Positions 8,592-17,404 of a stretch of 64,000 nucleotides of DNA are shown here, in pieces. The notes below the pieces were generated by a model that worked only from the letters and a program-made list of their open reading frames with translations, had not been told where the DNA came from and did not search any database. Both the position numbers and the translations under genes were made by a program. The stretch covers positions 4,216,001 through 4,280,000 of the forward strand of contig OY970389.1 of the NCBI GenBank assembly GCA_963720235.1. Reading direction: 5' to 3'. The DNA is from JACMLC01 sp963720235 (lineage in GTDB: Bacteria; Acidobacteriota; Blastocatellia; Pyrinomonadales; Pyrinomonadaceae). The first letter of the stretch is position 1; every line of letters begins with the position of its first letter.

Positions 8592-10022
8592 ATGCCTCAG
8601 CATCAGAGTGATTTAGCAAAACGAGATTGCGCCGACTCAGAGAGCCTGCAATCAAACTCACAGCAGCAGGCGCGGCGAGAAGTCTTTCCGCTTCTGACAG
8701 ACCCTGTGGCGAAATCCAGCGCGCCGCGCTTTGAAGAGAATCTGTTGCGCGGGGCCAAGCCCGAAAACGATTGGATGTGCGGCGTCGAGTTCGAGCTTTT
8801 CGGCTATGACACTACGCGCGACTTTGCGCGGCTCAATCCGGCGCAGGTGCAGAGGGTGCTCGCTGGCTTTGCTCCTTCTTCAAACGATCTGGTTTACGAA
8901 GGCCGCGTGCTCATCGAAGTTGACGCGGGGCAGATGAATCGTTTGACGGTCGAGCCGGGCGGGCAGGTAGAATTTTCGGGCGCGCCGCAGGGCAGGCTGC
9001 ATGATGTCGAGCGGGAAATCAGACGCTATCTGGCGCGTCTCTCGGAGATTGCAGAGGGCGAGTGCCTGACTTTTCTCGCAGCGGGCTTTGACCCTTTGCG
9101 CACGCTCGAAGAGCAGCAGTGGTTTCCGAAAGCGCGTTATGAAGTGATGCGGCCATACCTTGCGACGCGCGGCGCGCGTGCGTGGGATATGATGACGCGC
9201 ACTTGCGCCGTGCAGACCAATCTGGATTATGGCTCTGTCGAAGACCTCGCTAAAAAATTTTTGTTGGGGAATCGTCTCGCGCCGGTTGTGACGGCAATCT
9301 TCGCCAACTCTCCTTTTGAGAACGGTCGGCCTTCGGGTTACAAATCCACGCGCGCAGCCGTCTGGCTCAACACAGACCGAGACCGCACAGGCATCTCTCC
9401 GCCCGCGCTTGATGAAACTTTCACGCCTGCGGATTTTGTCTCTTACGCGCTCGAAGTGCCAATGATTTTTGCGCAACGCGACGGCATCTATCTGGAAGCG
9501 CCGACGGGGATGAAGTTCGGAGAATTTCTTGACGGCGGATGCGTGGGCGTGCAGCCAATCTTTGGCGACTGGGCAGACCACTTGACGACGCTCTTTACGG
9601 ATGCGCGTTTGAAGCAGCACATCGAACTCAGGAGCGCGGACTGCGGCAATCTAGCGCATACGCTCGCGCTGCAAGCTCTGTGGAAAGGCTTGATGTACGA
9701 TGCAGGGACTCTCAATGAAGCATTGCGACTCGCGCCGCGATTGGGCCAAACGGAAGCGCAAAGCCTGCGCGAAGAGGTGGCGCGCGAAGCATTGGCCGCA
9801 AGATGCGCGGGCGTCAACGTCCTTGAGTTGTCGAAAGAGATTGTTAGATTGGCTGTCATCGGGCTCAAGAATATCGCGCCCGATGAAGTTGCTTATCTGG
9901 ACATTCTACGACAACAGGTTATCGAAGAAGGTGTCTCCCCCGCAGATATTTTGCTTGGCAACTGGCATGGCTCCTGGCAGGGCTCTATCAAGGAAGTCAT
10001 CAAATATCTGCGGATTGTTTAA
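8592..10022 (+). CDS. egtA: Glutamate-cysteine ligase family protein, EgtA-like (GCS2)
   Basis: This 476-residue protein is of the plant/actinobacterial GCS2 type, which forms gamma-glutamylcysteine from Glu and Cys with ATP. Visible blocks are CGVEFELFGYD (the Glu-rich N-terminal motif), VTVEPGGQVEFSGAP-like GGQVEFSGAPQ, the FDP motif with FPKARYEVMRPYL, MTRTCAVQTNLDY and the IFANSPFENG loop. Length fits the family. It starts 54 nt after the GNAT gene, and the ribosome site is weak. In this context it most likely supplies the thiol substrate for EgtB, although a general thiol or glutathione role is possible. Confidence 0.88.
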   Translation: MPQHQSDLAKRDCADSESLQSNSQQQARREVFPLLTDPVAKSSAPRFEENLLRGAKPENDWMCGVEFELFGYDTTRDFARLNPAQVQRVLAGFAPSSNDLVYEGRVLIEVDAGQMNRLTVEPGGQVEFSGAPQGRLHDVEREIRRYLARLSEIAEGECLTFLAAGFDPLRTLEEQQWFPKARYEVMRPYLATRGARAWDMMTRTCAVQTNLDYGSVEDLAKKFLLGNRLAPVVTAIFANSPFENGRPSGYKSTRAAVWLNTDRDRTGISPPALDETFTPADFVSYALEVPMIFAQRDGIYLEAPTGMKFGEFLDGGCVGVQPIFGDWADHLTTLFTDARLKQHIELRSADCGNLAHTLALQALWKGLMYDAGTLNEALRLAPRLGQTEAQSLREEVAREALAARCAGVNVLELSKEIVRLAVIGLKNIAPDEVAYLDILRQQVIEEGVSPADILLGNWHGSWQGSIKEVIKYLRIV

Positions 10023-10038
10023 ATAACCCAAGTTGCGA

Positions 10039-10195
10039 GATATAGACGGCTGTAGCCGTCTGCTGTGCGGAAAAGCAAAGCTTTTCCGGCTGGTATCGCA
10101 TCAAGCTGATGCGAGGCTCAGCCTCGCCCTATATCAAGAGCAGGCAGGAGTCGGAAAGTCAGAGACTTTCCGCACCGCAGGCGGCAAGCCGCCAT
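10039..10195. repeat. Family C string of mini-palindromes, copy C1
   Basis: A run of separate short hairpins with 2-4 nt loops: 10044-10061 (AGACGGC arm), 10068-10088 (CGGAAAAGC arm), 10096-10114 (TCGCATCA arm), a GAGGCT palindrome, 10153-10171 (GGAAAGTC arm) and 10180-10193 (GGCGGC arm). It fills the gap between egtA and the WD40-caspase gene, and no promoter could be separated from it. Copies C2 and C3 share the CGGAAAG and GAGGCT units. Confidence 0.85.
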
Positions 10196-10230
10196 CGCTC
10201 GCTTAACTTTAAAACACGTTTCTGAAAACC

Positions 10231-13200
10231 ATGACATTCCAACGCAAACTTTTCCTCGTGCTTCTTGCAGTATGTCTCTTCGCGCCTTTCATTTCGGCGC
10301 AGCAACCGGAGCTTTATGTCCGAACCAATCACGCGGATGTGATACGCACTGTGGCCGTCAGTCCCGATGGCAAACTGGCTGCGAGTGGCGGCGCGGACAG
10401 GACTGTCAGGCTGTGGGATGTGCAGACAGGAATGGTCATGCGCACCTTGAGCGGCCATTCGGGGACTGTCTTTTCGTTGCTCTTTGTTTCGGACACGGAA
10501 CTCTTGAGCGGCTCTGCCAGAGAAATTAAATCGTGGGATGTGAGGACTGGAAGGATGCTGGGCGAAAAGCCTTCGCACAGGTCAGTCACCTCTATGGCTC
10601 TCAGTCCAGACAAGAGGACGCTTGCTTACGCGGCCATTGACCGCGTTGTCCTCGTGGACAAAGGCAATAAACAAGAGCGCGAGTTGAAGGTCGCGGGCAA
10701 GAGCCCTTCGCGCGTCGCTTTTCGCCCGACAGAGACGGGCGGCGTGCAGATGCTGGCCGCGACCTTTGACAATCTGGTCGTCCTCTACAACGCTAAGACC
10801 GGAGAGGAACTCGGCGTGGCGGAACACTTCGCCACAGCATCAGTCAAGGCCATAGCCTTCAGCCCAGACGGCAAGATGCTCGCCACCTGCGGCACGGATT
10901 TCTGGTACATCTGGGATGTTGAAACCAAAGGCTCTCTGTATCGCGGGCGCGCTCTCGGCTATGGAGCCGCGTTCAGTCCCGATAGTAAAACCATCATTAT
11001 CTCCGGCCATGATATAGAGATTTGGGATTTGGAGACGGGCAAGAGAAGAAAGACTATCGAGACTAAAAACAATCTCATCGAATCCATTGCCTACAGTCCA
11101 GACGGCAAGCTGCTCATCGGCGGCGGCTATCAGTCAACCAAGCAGACCAATTCAATCGAAGCAAGCTTTAAAATTCTGGATGCTGCAACGGGCGTTGAGC
11201 GTCCGATTAAAGCTATCAACACGACGAGCCTTGAGGCCATCGCGCTCAGCCCTGACGGAAGGTTTCTGGCCTCCGGCAGCGCGGACAGAAAGATTCGCCT
11301 GTGGAATTTATCTTCGGGACAAGTGGATCAACCGCTCGGCGATCAGGATTCAATCATCGTCGAGTTGGCTTTCAGTTCCGACAATCGGCTGCTCGCCAGC
11401 ACAGCCTCGCAGGAGACCGCGCGCTTCTGGGACATGACGACGAGAAAAGAATTTATTCCCGGCGAGAAAAACAAACCAGCCGCAAGCAAGAAGCCCGCGC
11501 CAAAACCGGCTCCGACTCCAAAGCCTGCGCCGTCAAAGGACGAGGGTGAAAATGTCGCGGACAAAATGATTAGCGCGCTCGGAAAACTGAGCGATGCCAT
11601 CAACAGCATGAACTTTGCGATGCCTGTCTTCAGTCCAGACGGAAAAATATTTGCGACGCTCGAAGGCGATACCAAGATTGCTTTAAGAGATGTGAAATCG
11701 TGGGAAGTGTTGCACACGCTCTCCGGTCATCAATCGCAGGTTTACGCTTATGCTTTCAGTCCTGACGGAAAACTCTTTGCGAGTGGCAGCGATGATGGCC
11801 TCACCAAAATCTGGGACACTGCAACCGGACAGGAGCTTCGCACGCTCTCAAAGCATCGCCAATCGGTTCGCTCTATCGCTTTCAGTCCAGACAATACCCT
11901 GCTTGCCACAGGCAGCAACGACACGACCATACGGCTCTGGGATGTAGCGACGGGCAGGATGCTGCGCACCCTTTCGGGTTACGGGGACATGGTTCGCTCT
12001 GTCATCTTCAGCCCGGACGGCAAGAAGCTGCTCAACGGCGGGATGGCGAATAAGGCAAACGTCTGGGATGTGGCGACGGGCCGCCTTGTGCGCAGCCTCG
12101 CGGGTCATCACACAGAAGTGCGCGCAGTTCTCTATTCGCCCAACGGAAAATTTCTTTTCACTTGCAGCAATGACGGAACAACTAAAGTCTGGCGCGAGGC
12201 GGATGGAGCAGAGCTTGCGACGCTCATCTTGCTCGGTGACGGAGACTGGCTGGTCGTTACTCCTGACGGACTTTTCGATGGCTCGCCTGTCGCGTGGCAA
12301 CAGATTGTCTGGCGTTTTGGCGATACATACAACACTGCTCCCGTCGAAGCCTTCTTCGCAGACTTTTTCTATCCCGGCCTGCTCGCGGAAATTCTCACAG
12401 GCAAACAGCCGCGCGCCGAAACCAACATCGCGCAGAAAGATATACGCCAACCTCTGCTCACGCTCACGCAGGATGAAATCCCAAGCGCGGCGGCAGGCCC
12501 TGCGCGTGAAATAATAGTTCGCATCAAAGTCGAAGAGGCAGCCGCCGATAGCAAGCATACAAGCGGAAGCGGCGCGCAGGACGTGCGCCTCTTTCGCAAC
12601 GGCTCGCTGGTCAGAGTTTTCAAAGGCGATGTCCTCAAAGGACAAAAGAGCACGGTGATTGAAACGACTCTGCCCATCACAGCCGGAGAAAATCAATTAA
12701 CGGCTTACGCTTTCAATCGAGATAACATCAAAAGCGCGGATGCCACGCTCACCGTCACGGGCGACGAGAAACTGCGGCGCAAAGGCACGCTCTATCTCTT
12801 AGCCATCGGCGTCAATACTTATGCCAACCCGCAGTACAATCTCAAATATGCTGTCGCAGACGCGACGGCGTTTGGCGCGGAGTTGAGAAAGCAACAGCAG
12901 CGTCTGCAATCCTATGCGCGCGTCGAAGTTATTGCGCTCAATGACAGGAATGCGACCAAAGCCAATATCAAACAAAAACTCGCCAGCCTCGCCGCTCTGG
13001 CCCAACCGGAGGATGGAGTCGTAGTCTATTTCGCAGGTCACGGCACAGCGCAGCAAAATCAGTTCTATCTGATTCCGCACGACCTCGGATACAAAGGCGA
13101 CCGCAAGAACCTGACCAAGGAAGGCTTAGAGTCCATCATCGAGCACAGCATCTCTGACAGAGAGCTTGAGCAGGCTTTCTTAATGATTGACGCAGGACAA

Positions 13201-13686
13201 CTGATGCTCGTGATAGATGCCTGCAATTCCGGTCAGGCACTGGAAGCCGAAGAGAAACGGCGCGGCCCGATGAACTCGAAAGGCTTGGCCCAATTAGCTT
13301 ATGAGAAAGGGATGTACATCCTGACTGCCGCACAGAGTTATCAGGCGGCGATGGAAGCCTCTCGTCTGGGACATGGCTATCTGACTTACGCGCTTGTCGA
13401 AGAAGGTTTGAAGAAGGGCGCGGCTGACCACGAGCCGCGCGACGGAACTGTCGGCGCGCGTGAGTGGCTCAACTATGCGACTGCGCGCGTCCCGCAGATG
13501 CAGGAAGAGAAATTGCAGGGCCGCATTCTGGACCAGGAAGATGTCGCTTTCGTCGAAGGCGAAGAACAGACAGACCCGAAGAAGCGCAATGTGCAGAGGC
13601 CGCGCGTCTTTTATCGCCGCGAGATTGAAACGCAGCCGCTCGTCATCGCGCGCACGCCCGGCGGTGGCGCAGCGCAAACAAAGTGA
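10231..13686 (+). CDS. Secreted WD40 beta-propeller / caspase-like (C14) protein
   Basis: The 1151-residue product begins with a signal peptide (cleavage after about FISA). It then has WD40 repeats in two blocks (about 35-405 and 460-700) separated by a Pro/Lys/Ala linker, a TPDGLFDGS module, an Ig-like strand region (about 760-855) and a caspase-like domain (about 860-1110). The dyad is visible as His937 in YFAGHG and Cys998 in DACNSGQ. Caspase-like proteases of this class cleave after basic or acidic residues. WD40 fusions are common in bacteria with complex signalling, but a predicted exported form is notable. The stop overlaps the GTG start of the ABC ATPase by 4 nt, so the two are co-transcribed. 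Confidence 0.93.
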   Translation: MTFQRKLFLVLLAVCLFAPFISAQQPELYVRTNHADVIRTVAVSPDGKLAASGGADRTVRLWDVQTGMVMRTLSGHSGTVFSLLFVSDTELLSGSAREIKSWDVRTGRMLGEKPSHRSVTSMALSPDKRTLAYAAIDRVVLVDKGNKQERELKVAGKSPSRVAFRPTETGGVQMLAATFDNLVVLYNAKTGEELGVAEHFATASVKAIAFSPDGKMLATCGTDFWYIWDVETKGSLYRGRALGYGAAFSPDSKTIIISGHDIEIWDLETGKRRKTIETKNNLIESIAYSPDGKLLIGGGYQSTKQTNSIEASFKILDAATGVERPIKAINTTSLEAIALSPDGRFLASGSADRKIRLWNLSSGQVDQPLGDQDSIIVELAFSSDNRLLASTASQETARFWDMTTRKEFIPGEKNKPAASKKPAPKPAPTPKPAPSKDEGENVADKMISALGKLSDAINSMNFAMPVFSPDGKIFATLEGDTKIALRDVKSWEVLHTLSGHQSQVYAYAFSPDGKLFASGSDDGLTKIWDTATGQELRTLSKHRQSVRSIAFSPDNTLLATGSNDTTIRLWDVATGRMLRTLSGYGDMVRSVIFSPDGKKLLNGGMANKANVWDVATGRLVRSLAGHHTEVRAVLYSPNGKFLFTCSNDGTTKVWREADGAELATLILLGDGDWLVVTPDGLFDGSPVAWQQIVWRFGDTYNTAPVEAFFADFFYPGLLAEILTGKQPRAETNIAQKDIRQPLLTLTQDEIPSAAAGPAREIIVRIKVEEAAADSKHTSGSGAQDVRLFRNGSLVRVFKGDVLKGQKSTVIETTLPITAGENQLTAYAFNRDNIKSADATLTVTGDEKLRRKGTLYLLAIGVNTYANPQYNLKYAVADATAFGAELRKQQQRLQSYARVEVIALNDRNATKANIKQKLASLAALAQPEDGVVVYFAGHGTAQQNQFYLIPHDLGYKGDRKNLTKEGLESIIEHSISDRELEQAFLMIDAGQLMLVIDACNSGQALEAEEKRRGPMNSKGLAQLAYEKGMYILTAAQSYQAAMEASRLGHGYLTYALVEEGLKKGAADHEPRDGTVGAREWLNYATARVPQMQEEKLQGRILDQEDVAFVEGEEQTDPKKRNVQRPRVFYRREIETQPLVIARTPGGGAAQTK

Positions 13687-14459
13687 GCACAGCATCACCT
13701 TCAACATCAAACCCTGAAACGGTTGTAGAATTTCGCAACGTCAGCTACAGCGTGCCTCAAGTCGCCTCTCCGATTCTTTCAGAACTCAATCTGAAAGTTT
13801 TGAGAGGCGAGACCCTTGTGCTCTTAGGCGAATCAGGCTGCGGCAAGACGACCACGCTCCGCCTTGTCAATCGCCTGCTGCTGCCGACTTCCGGCGAGGT
13901 CTTGGTCGAAGGCGTTGCGACGACTAGTTTGGATGCGATTCGCCTGCGCCGCCGCACAGGATACGTGATACAGGAAGCGGGACTGTTTCCGCATTTCACC
14001 GTCGCGCGCAACGTCGCGCTTGTGCCGGAGTTGGAAAGCTGGGACGAGTCGCGCGTGCAGGAACGTGTCGCAGAGCTACTGAATCTGGTCGGGCTTGACT
14101 CGCAAAAGTTTGCCGCGCGCTACCCGCGCGAGTTATCCGGCGGGCAACGGCAGCGTGTCGGCGTCGCGCGTGCGCTTGCGGCAGAGCCGCCGCTCCTGCT
14201 TCTGGATGAACCCTTCGGCGCGCTCGATCCGCTGACGCGCGCCGCGCTGCAAAAAGAGTTTGCCGCGCTTATCCGGCGACTCGGCAAGACGGCCATCTTC
14301 GTCACGCATGATGTGCGCGAAGCATTGCTGCTCGGCACGCGCATCGGTCTCATGCGCGCGGGCAAGCTGCTCTTGCTGGAAACGCCCGAAAATTTTCTGC
14401 GCTCCGAGCATGAGTATGCACAGGCATATGTCGAGACGTTGCAGTTGAGTCACGCATGA
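13683..14459 (+). CDS. Osmoprotectant/betaine ABC transporter ATP-binding protein
   Basis: The 258-residue ATPase starts with GTG at 13683, overlapping the upstream stop. Walker A is GESGCGKTT, the Q-loop lies in VIQEAGLFPHFTV, the signature is LSGGQRQR and Walker B is LLLLDEPFGALDP, with a switch His in FVTHD. It belongs to the OpuCA/OsmV/YehX group by similarity and by the fused permease/binding protein that follows. It lacks the C-terminal CBS domains seen in OpuCA, so osmotic gating must differ or be absent. A family A repeat separates it from its partner gene. Confidence 0.9.
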   Translation: MSTASPSTSNPETVVEFRNVSYSVPQVASPILSELNLKVLRGETLVLLGESGCGKTTTLRLVNRLLLPTSGEVLVEGVATTSLDAIRLRRRTGYVIQEAGLFPHFTVARNVALVPELESWDESRVQERVAELLNLVGLDSQKFAARYPRELSGGQRQRVGVARALAAEPPLLLLDEPFGALDPLTRAALQKEFAALIRRLGKTAIFVTHDVREALLLGTRIGLMRAGKLLLLETPENFLRSEHEYAQAYVETLQLSHA

Positions 14460-14477
14460 TGGAAAGAAAAAACATTC

Positions 14478-14584
14478 TCCCGCAAAGGCGCAAAGGCGCA
14501 AAGAAGGCGCGAAGAAAAGCTTTCAAGTTAAATAATCACTCAATACCTTTGCGTGCTTTCTTTGCGTCTTTGCGCCTTTGCGGG
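14478..14584. repeat. Family A word-repeat hairpin, copy A2, inside the transporter operon
   Basis: The arms start at 14478 and end at 14584 and can pair over about 28 bp with one G-U wobble. The centre (AAGAAAAGCTTTCAAG and CCTTTGCGTGC) matches the half-element at 52529-52605 almost base for base. It lies between the ABC ATPase stop (14459) and the permease-fusion start (14620). Confidence 0.9.
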
Positions 14585-14619
14585 AAACTTTCTTTCCCCG
14601 CGCCTTTATGGAGCTACGC

Positions 14620-16194
14620 ATGAAGCTCTGGCACTTTATGGTCCAGAACCGCGCAGAGATGCTGACGCTTATCGCACAGCATCTCTGGCTGGTTTTTCTC
14701 TCGACTTCGATAGCCGTCGCCATCGGTCTGCCCATCGGCATCATGCTCACGCGCCAGCCAAAGCTGCGCGGCCCTGTGCTCGGCCTCGCCAATGTAATGC
14801 AGACCGTGCCGAGCCTTGCGCTCTTCGGCCTTCTCATCCCGCTTCCGTTTATCGGCGGCATCGGCGCACGCACAGCCATCGTCGCGCTCGTGCTCTACGC
14901 GCTCCTTCCCATCATTCGCAACACAGTCACGGGAATCCTCGGCGTGGATACAAACGTGCGCGAGGCTGCCGTCGCGATGGGCATGACAGACAGGCAGATT
15001 CTGTGGCAGGTCGAACTTCCTTTGGCGATGAAAGTGATTCTCACAGGCGTGAGGGTCGCTGTTGTGATTAACGTCGGCGTGGCGACGATTGCGGCAGTCG
15101 TTGGCGCGGGCGGGCTCGGCACTTATATCTTTCGCGGGCTTCGTCAAAATGTTGATGAGTTGATTTTAGCCGGAGCAGTGCCAGCCGCGTTGATGGCGCT
15201 CGCGGCAGACTTCCTGCTCGGTTTAGTGGAAAAGCGTTTCGACACGCGCACAAGCAGTGAGCGCAGCAGCACGTTTGCGCGCAAGATTGCGTGGGCATCA
15301 CTCGCAGCAGTCATCTTAAGTCTCATCGCTTTCACAGCATGGCGCGCAAACTTCTCTGCGGGACAACAGCCGCAACAGAACACATCGCAAGCTGCGCCGC
15401 GCATCGTCGTCGGCTCGAAAGATTTTACAGAGAGCGTGATTCTCGCAGAGATTATCGCGCAGAAACTTGAAGCGCGCGGAGTCTTTGTCGAGCGCAAGTT
15501 CGAGCTTGGCGGCAATCTCTCGCACGACGCGCTCTTGAGCGGCGACATAGACATTTACCCGGAATACACTGGGACTTCTTACACAGCGATTCTCAAACAC
15601 CAACCCATCACAGACACACGCGCCGTCTATGAGACGGTCAGGCGCGAGTACGGCGAGAAGTTTAATGTGGAGGTGAGTTCGCCTTTAGGCTTTAGCAATG
15701 ACTTTGCGATTCTCGTGCGCGGAGCGGAGGCGCGTCGTCTGAATTTGAAAACAATTTCGGATGCAGTCCCGCACGCGCGCAACTGGCGCGCAGGCTTCGG
15801 GCAGGATTTCATGTCGCGCGCGGACGGCTATCCGGGTTTTGCACGCGCCTATGGCTTGCAGTTCAAACAGCAACCGCGCGAGATGGATTTATCGCTCACC
15901 TATCGCGCGCTGGCAACAGGACAGGTGGACATCATCGCCGGCAATTCGACGGACGGTCTCATCGCCGCGCTCGACCTTGTGCAACTGGAAGATGACCGCC
16001 GCTACTTTCCGCCATACGAAGCGGTCTTTCTCACGCGACGCGACGCGCTCGCACGTTCTGAGATTATTTCTCAAACCATCGAGTCATTGAACAAGGCTAT
16101 CAGCACGGAAGAGATGCGCCGCTTGAATCATGAAGTGGACGGCAATAAGCGCGCGCCGAAAGATGTCGTGCGCGAATGGCTTTCGAAGAAGTGA
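14620..16194 (+). CDS. Osmoprotectant ABC transporter permease/substrate-binding fusion
   Basis: The 524-residue product joins an OpuC-type permease (about 1-215, several membrane helices, with the EAA-like motif EAAVAMGMTDRQI) to a linker helix and an OpuAC-type binding domain (about 265-524, starting RIVVGSKDFTESVILAEI). It would deliver quaternary amines such as glycine betaine, choline or carnitine. The start at 14620 is chosen for GGAG 6 nt upstream; other in-frame ATGs lie at 14578 and 14608. Such fusions are known from several OpuB/OpuC and BusAB-like systems. The aromatic cage residues cannot be assigned without alignment, so the exact substrate is open. Confidence 0.92.
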   Translation: MKLWHFMVQNRAEMLTLIAQHLWLVFLSTSIAVAIGLPIGIMLTRQPKLRGPVLGLANVMQTVPSLALFGLLIPLPFIGGIGARTAIVALVLYALLPIIRNTVTGILGVDTNVREAAVAMGMTDRQILWQVELPLAMKVILTGVRVAVVINVGVATIAAVVGAGGLGTYIFRGLRQNVDELILAGAVPAALMALAADFLLGLVEKRFDTRTSSERSSTFARKIAWASLAAVILSLIAFTAWRANFSAGQQPQQNTSQAAPRIVVGSKDFTESVILAEIIAQKLEARGVFVERKFELGGNLSHDALLSGDIDIYPEYTGTSYTAILKHQPITDTRAVYETVRREYGEKFNVEVSSPLGFSNDFAILVRGAEARRLNLKTISDAVPHARNWRAGFGQDFMSRADGYPGFARAYGLQFKQQPREMDLSLTYRALATGQVDIIAGNSTDGLIAALDLVQLEDDRRYFPPYEAVFLTRRDALARSEIISQTIESLNKAISTEEMRRLNHEVDGNKRAPKDVVREWLSKK

Positions 16195-16263
16195 TGCGTG
16201 ATGAGATATAAGAAAACCTGTGTGTGAGATAAGTGGCGGCCTGAGAACTGTGCTGCTTGAGTT

Positions 16264-16416
16264 ATGCGGCTTTGCCGCTTAAGCTGTGCGGAAAGCCTCT
16301 GGCTTTCCGGCTCGCGTTTCTTAACTCCCGCAGGCGAGGCTGAGCCTCGCCGGGCTAAAAGAGAGCTTAACGGAAAGTCTCAGACTTTCCGCACAACAGG
16401 GGCGGCAGAGCCGCTT
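16264..16416. repeat. Family C string of mini-palindromes, copy C2
   Basis: Five hairpins with 3-nt loops: 16266-16278 (GCGGC arm), 16289-16309 (CGGAAAGCC arm), 16333-16351 (GGCGAGGC arm), 16371-16391 (CGGAAAGTC arm) and 16402-16414 (GCGGC arm). The order and words parallel C1 and C3. It occupies most of the 296-nt gap between the transporter fusion and the next small gene. Confidence 0.88.
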
Positions 16417-16490
16417 TTATCTCAAACTCACGTTAAGATAAAAAAGATGCTGTTGCTTATCACTTTTTACTTATCAATGGGGAGCGCGTG

Positions 16491-16760
16491 ATGGCTTTAT
16501 CAGAGCACGAGGTGGAGATTGCTGTCGGGAGGCGCGCGGGCGACGGGCAGGTGCGCGTCTCTGTCTTTGCGCGCGAGTTGTTGGCCCTGACGATTGAGGG
16601 GACAAGCGAGCGTGCGCCGACATTCCTGTTGACGCTCGAACAGGCGCGCAGCCTTCAGCGTGCGCTCGATAAGTTGATTCCGATAGTGAACGAGGCTGCC
16701 CTTGAGCAACGGCCTGTCGCGGAGGCTCCGGCTTGGCATGGCGAGGAGAGAAGAAAATAA
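16491..16760 (+). CDS. Small hypothetical protein, 89 aa
   Basis: The ATG at 16491 follows GGGGAG at a spacing of 6 nt; an in-frame GTG at 16488 is less favourable. The protein is soluble, with an N-terminal beta-rich part (HEVEIAVGRRAGDGQVRVSVFARE) and a helical middle (LTLEQARSLQRALDKLIPIV). No known domain was recognised. The stop codon merges into a strong hairpin that probably terminates transcription. Confidence 0.65.
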   Translation: MALSEHEVEIAVGRRAGDGQVRVSVFARELLALTIEGTSERAPTFLLTLEQARSLQRALDKLIPIVNEAALEQRPVAEAPAWHGEERRK

Positions 16761-16809
16761 AAAGGCAAAAGTGAAGACAGCATCCTTTGCATCTTCACTT
16801 TTGCCTTTT
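16760..16809. terminator. Bidirectional hairpin terminator with the conserved core (family G, copy G1)
   Basis: A perfect 18-bp stem (16760-16777 with 16792-16809) closes a 14-nt loop, CAGCATCCTTTGCA. A-rich and T-rich flanks suit termination in both directions between the convergent genes ending at 16760 and 16816. The loop carries a variant of the AACAGCATTCCTTTCATC core found at four other sites. Confidence 0.8.
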
Positions 16810-16815
16810 AGCTTT

Positions 16816-17214
16816 TTACTTCTTATTTAATGTCACGCGCACGGGTTCGGAAAGAGAGCTGGCGGAGACATCCATGTGCGCGGTTTCGTAGCCTTTGGCT
16901 TTGACAGAAAGCTTGAGCTTGCCCATGTGAATCGGCAGGAGCGCAATCGCGCCTTCGTTGTTGGTCGAGCCGAAGGATTCGCAGAAGCGGTCGTCGCCGT
17001 AAGTTGATTCCAAGTTGGCATGAGCGCCTTTGACCGGGTTGCCGTTTTCATCCGAGACAAAGATGACGGCGCGGCCAATCCCGTCCGTCTCTCTGGGCGC
17101 GCGTGCGAGCCTTGCTAACTCTTCACGGCTCAATCTTGAAGTCTCGTCGCTCTGGGCCAGACCGAAGGCGAAGAGGGACGCGATTATCAGTGCGGACGCA
17201 AATAATTTACGCAT
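16816..17214 (-). CDS. Small secreted carboxypeptidase-regulatory-like protein
   Basis: The 132-residue product has an N-terminal signal peptide (MRKLFASALIIASLFAFGLA, cleaved near AQS). About 80 residues follow that look like a CarboxypepD_reg/Cna-B beta-sandwich: AVIFVSDENGNPVKGAHANL, a Gly/Asn turn and KLKLSVKAKGYE. AGGAG lies 9 nt before the ATG. Such single-domain proteins are probably periplasmic or surface-exposed, with no enzymatic function visible. It is divergent from the amidohydrolase gene. Confidence 0.75.
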   Translation of the reverse strand: MRKLFASALIIASLFAFGLAQSDETSRLSREELARLARAPRETDGIGRAVIFVSDENGNPVKGAHANLESTYGDDRFCESFGSTNNEGAIALLPIHMGKLKLSVKAKGYETAHMDVSASSLSEPVRVTLNKK

Positions 17215-17404
17215 TTCTTAAATCTCCTGTACTACTCTAACGCTTTAATGTTTTTATTCGTGAGGCTGTGGGGCTTGCCTTTTGTAGCCTTTGCGTGCTT
17301 TGCATGAAAAATTCCGCGCCGCGCTACGAGAGTTATTATATGTGCACACGTGATTGTTTTGAAAGCTGAAAAGCTCTCGCTTCCTCTAAAAGGAGATGAA
17401 AAAA

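Noticed and set aside
8880..9620. 246-codon antisense open frame
   Set aside because: A shadow of egtA, with no recognisable motifs.
11848..12696. 282-codon antisense open frame
   Set aside because: A shadow of the WD40-caspase gene; the WD40 repeats on the plus strand explain the region.
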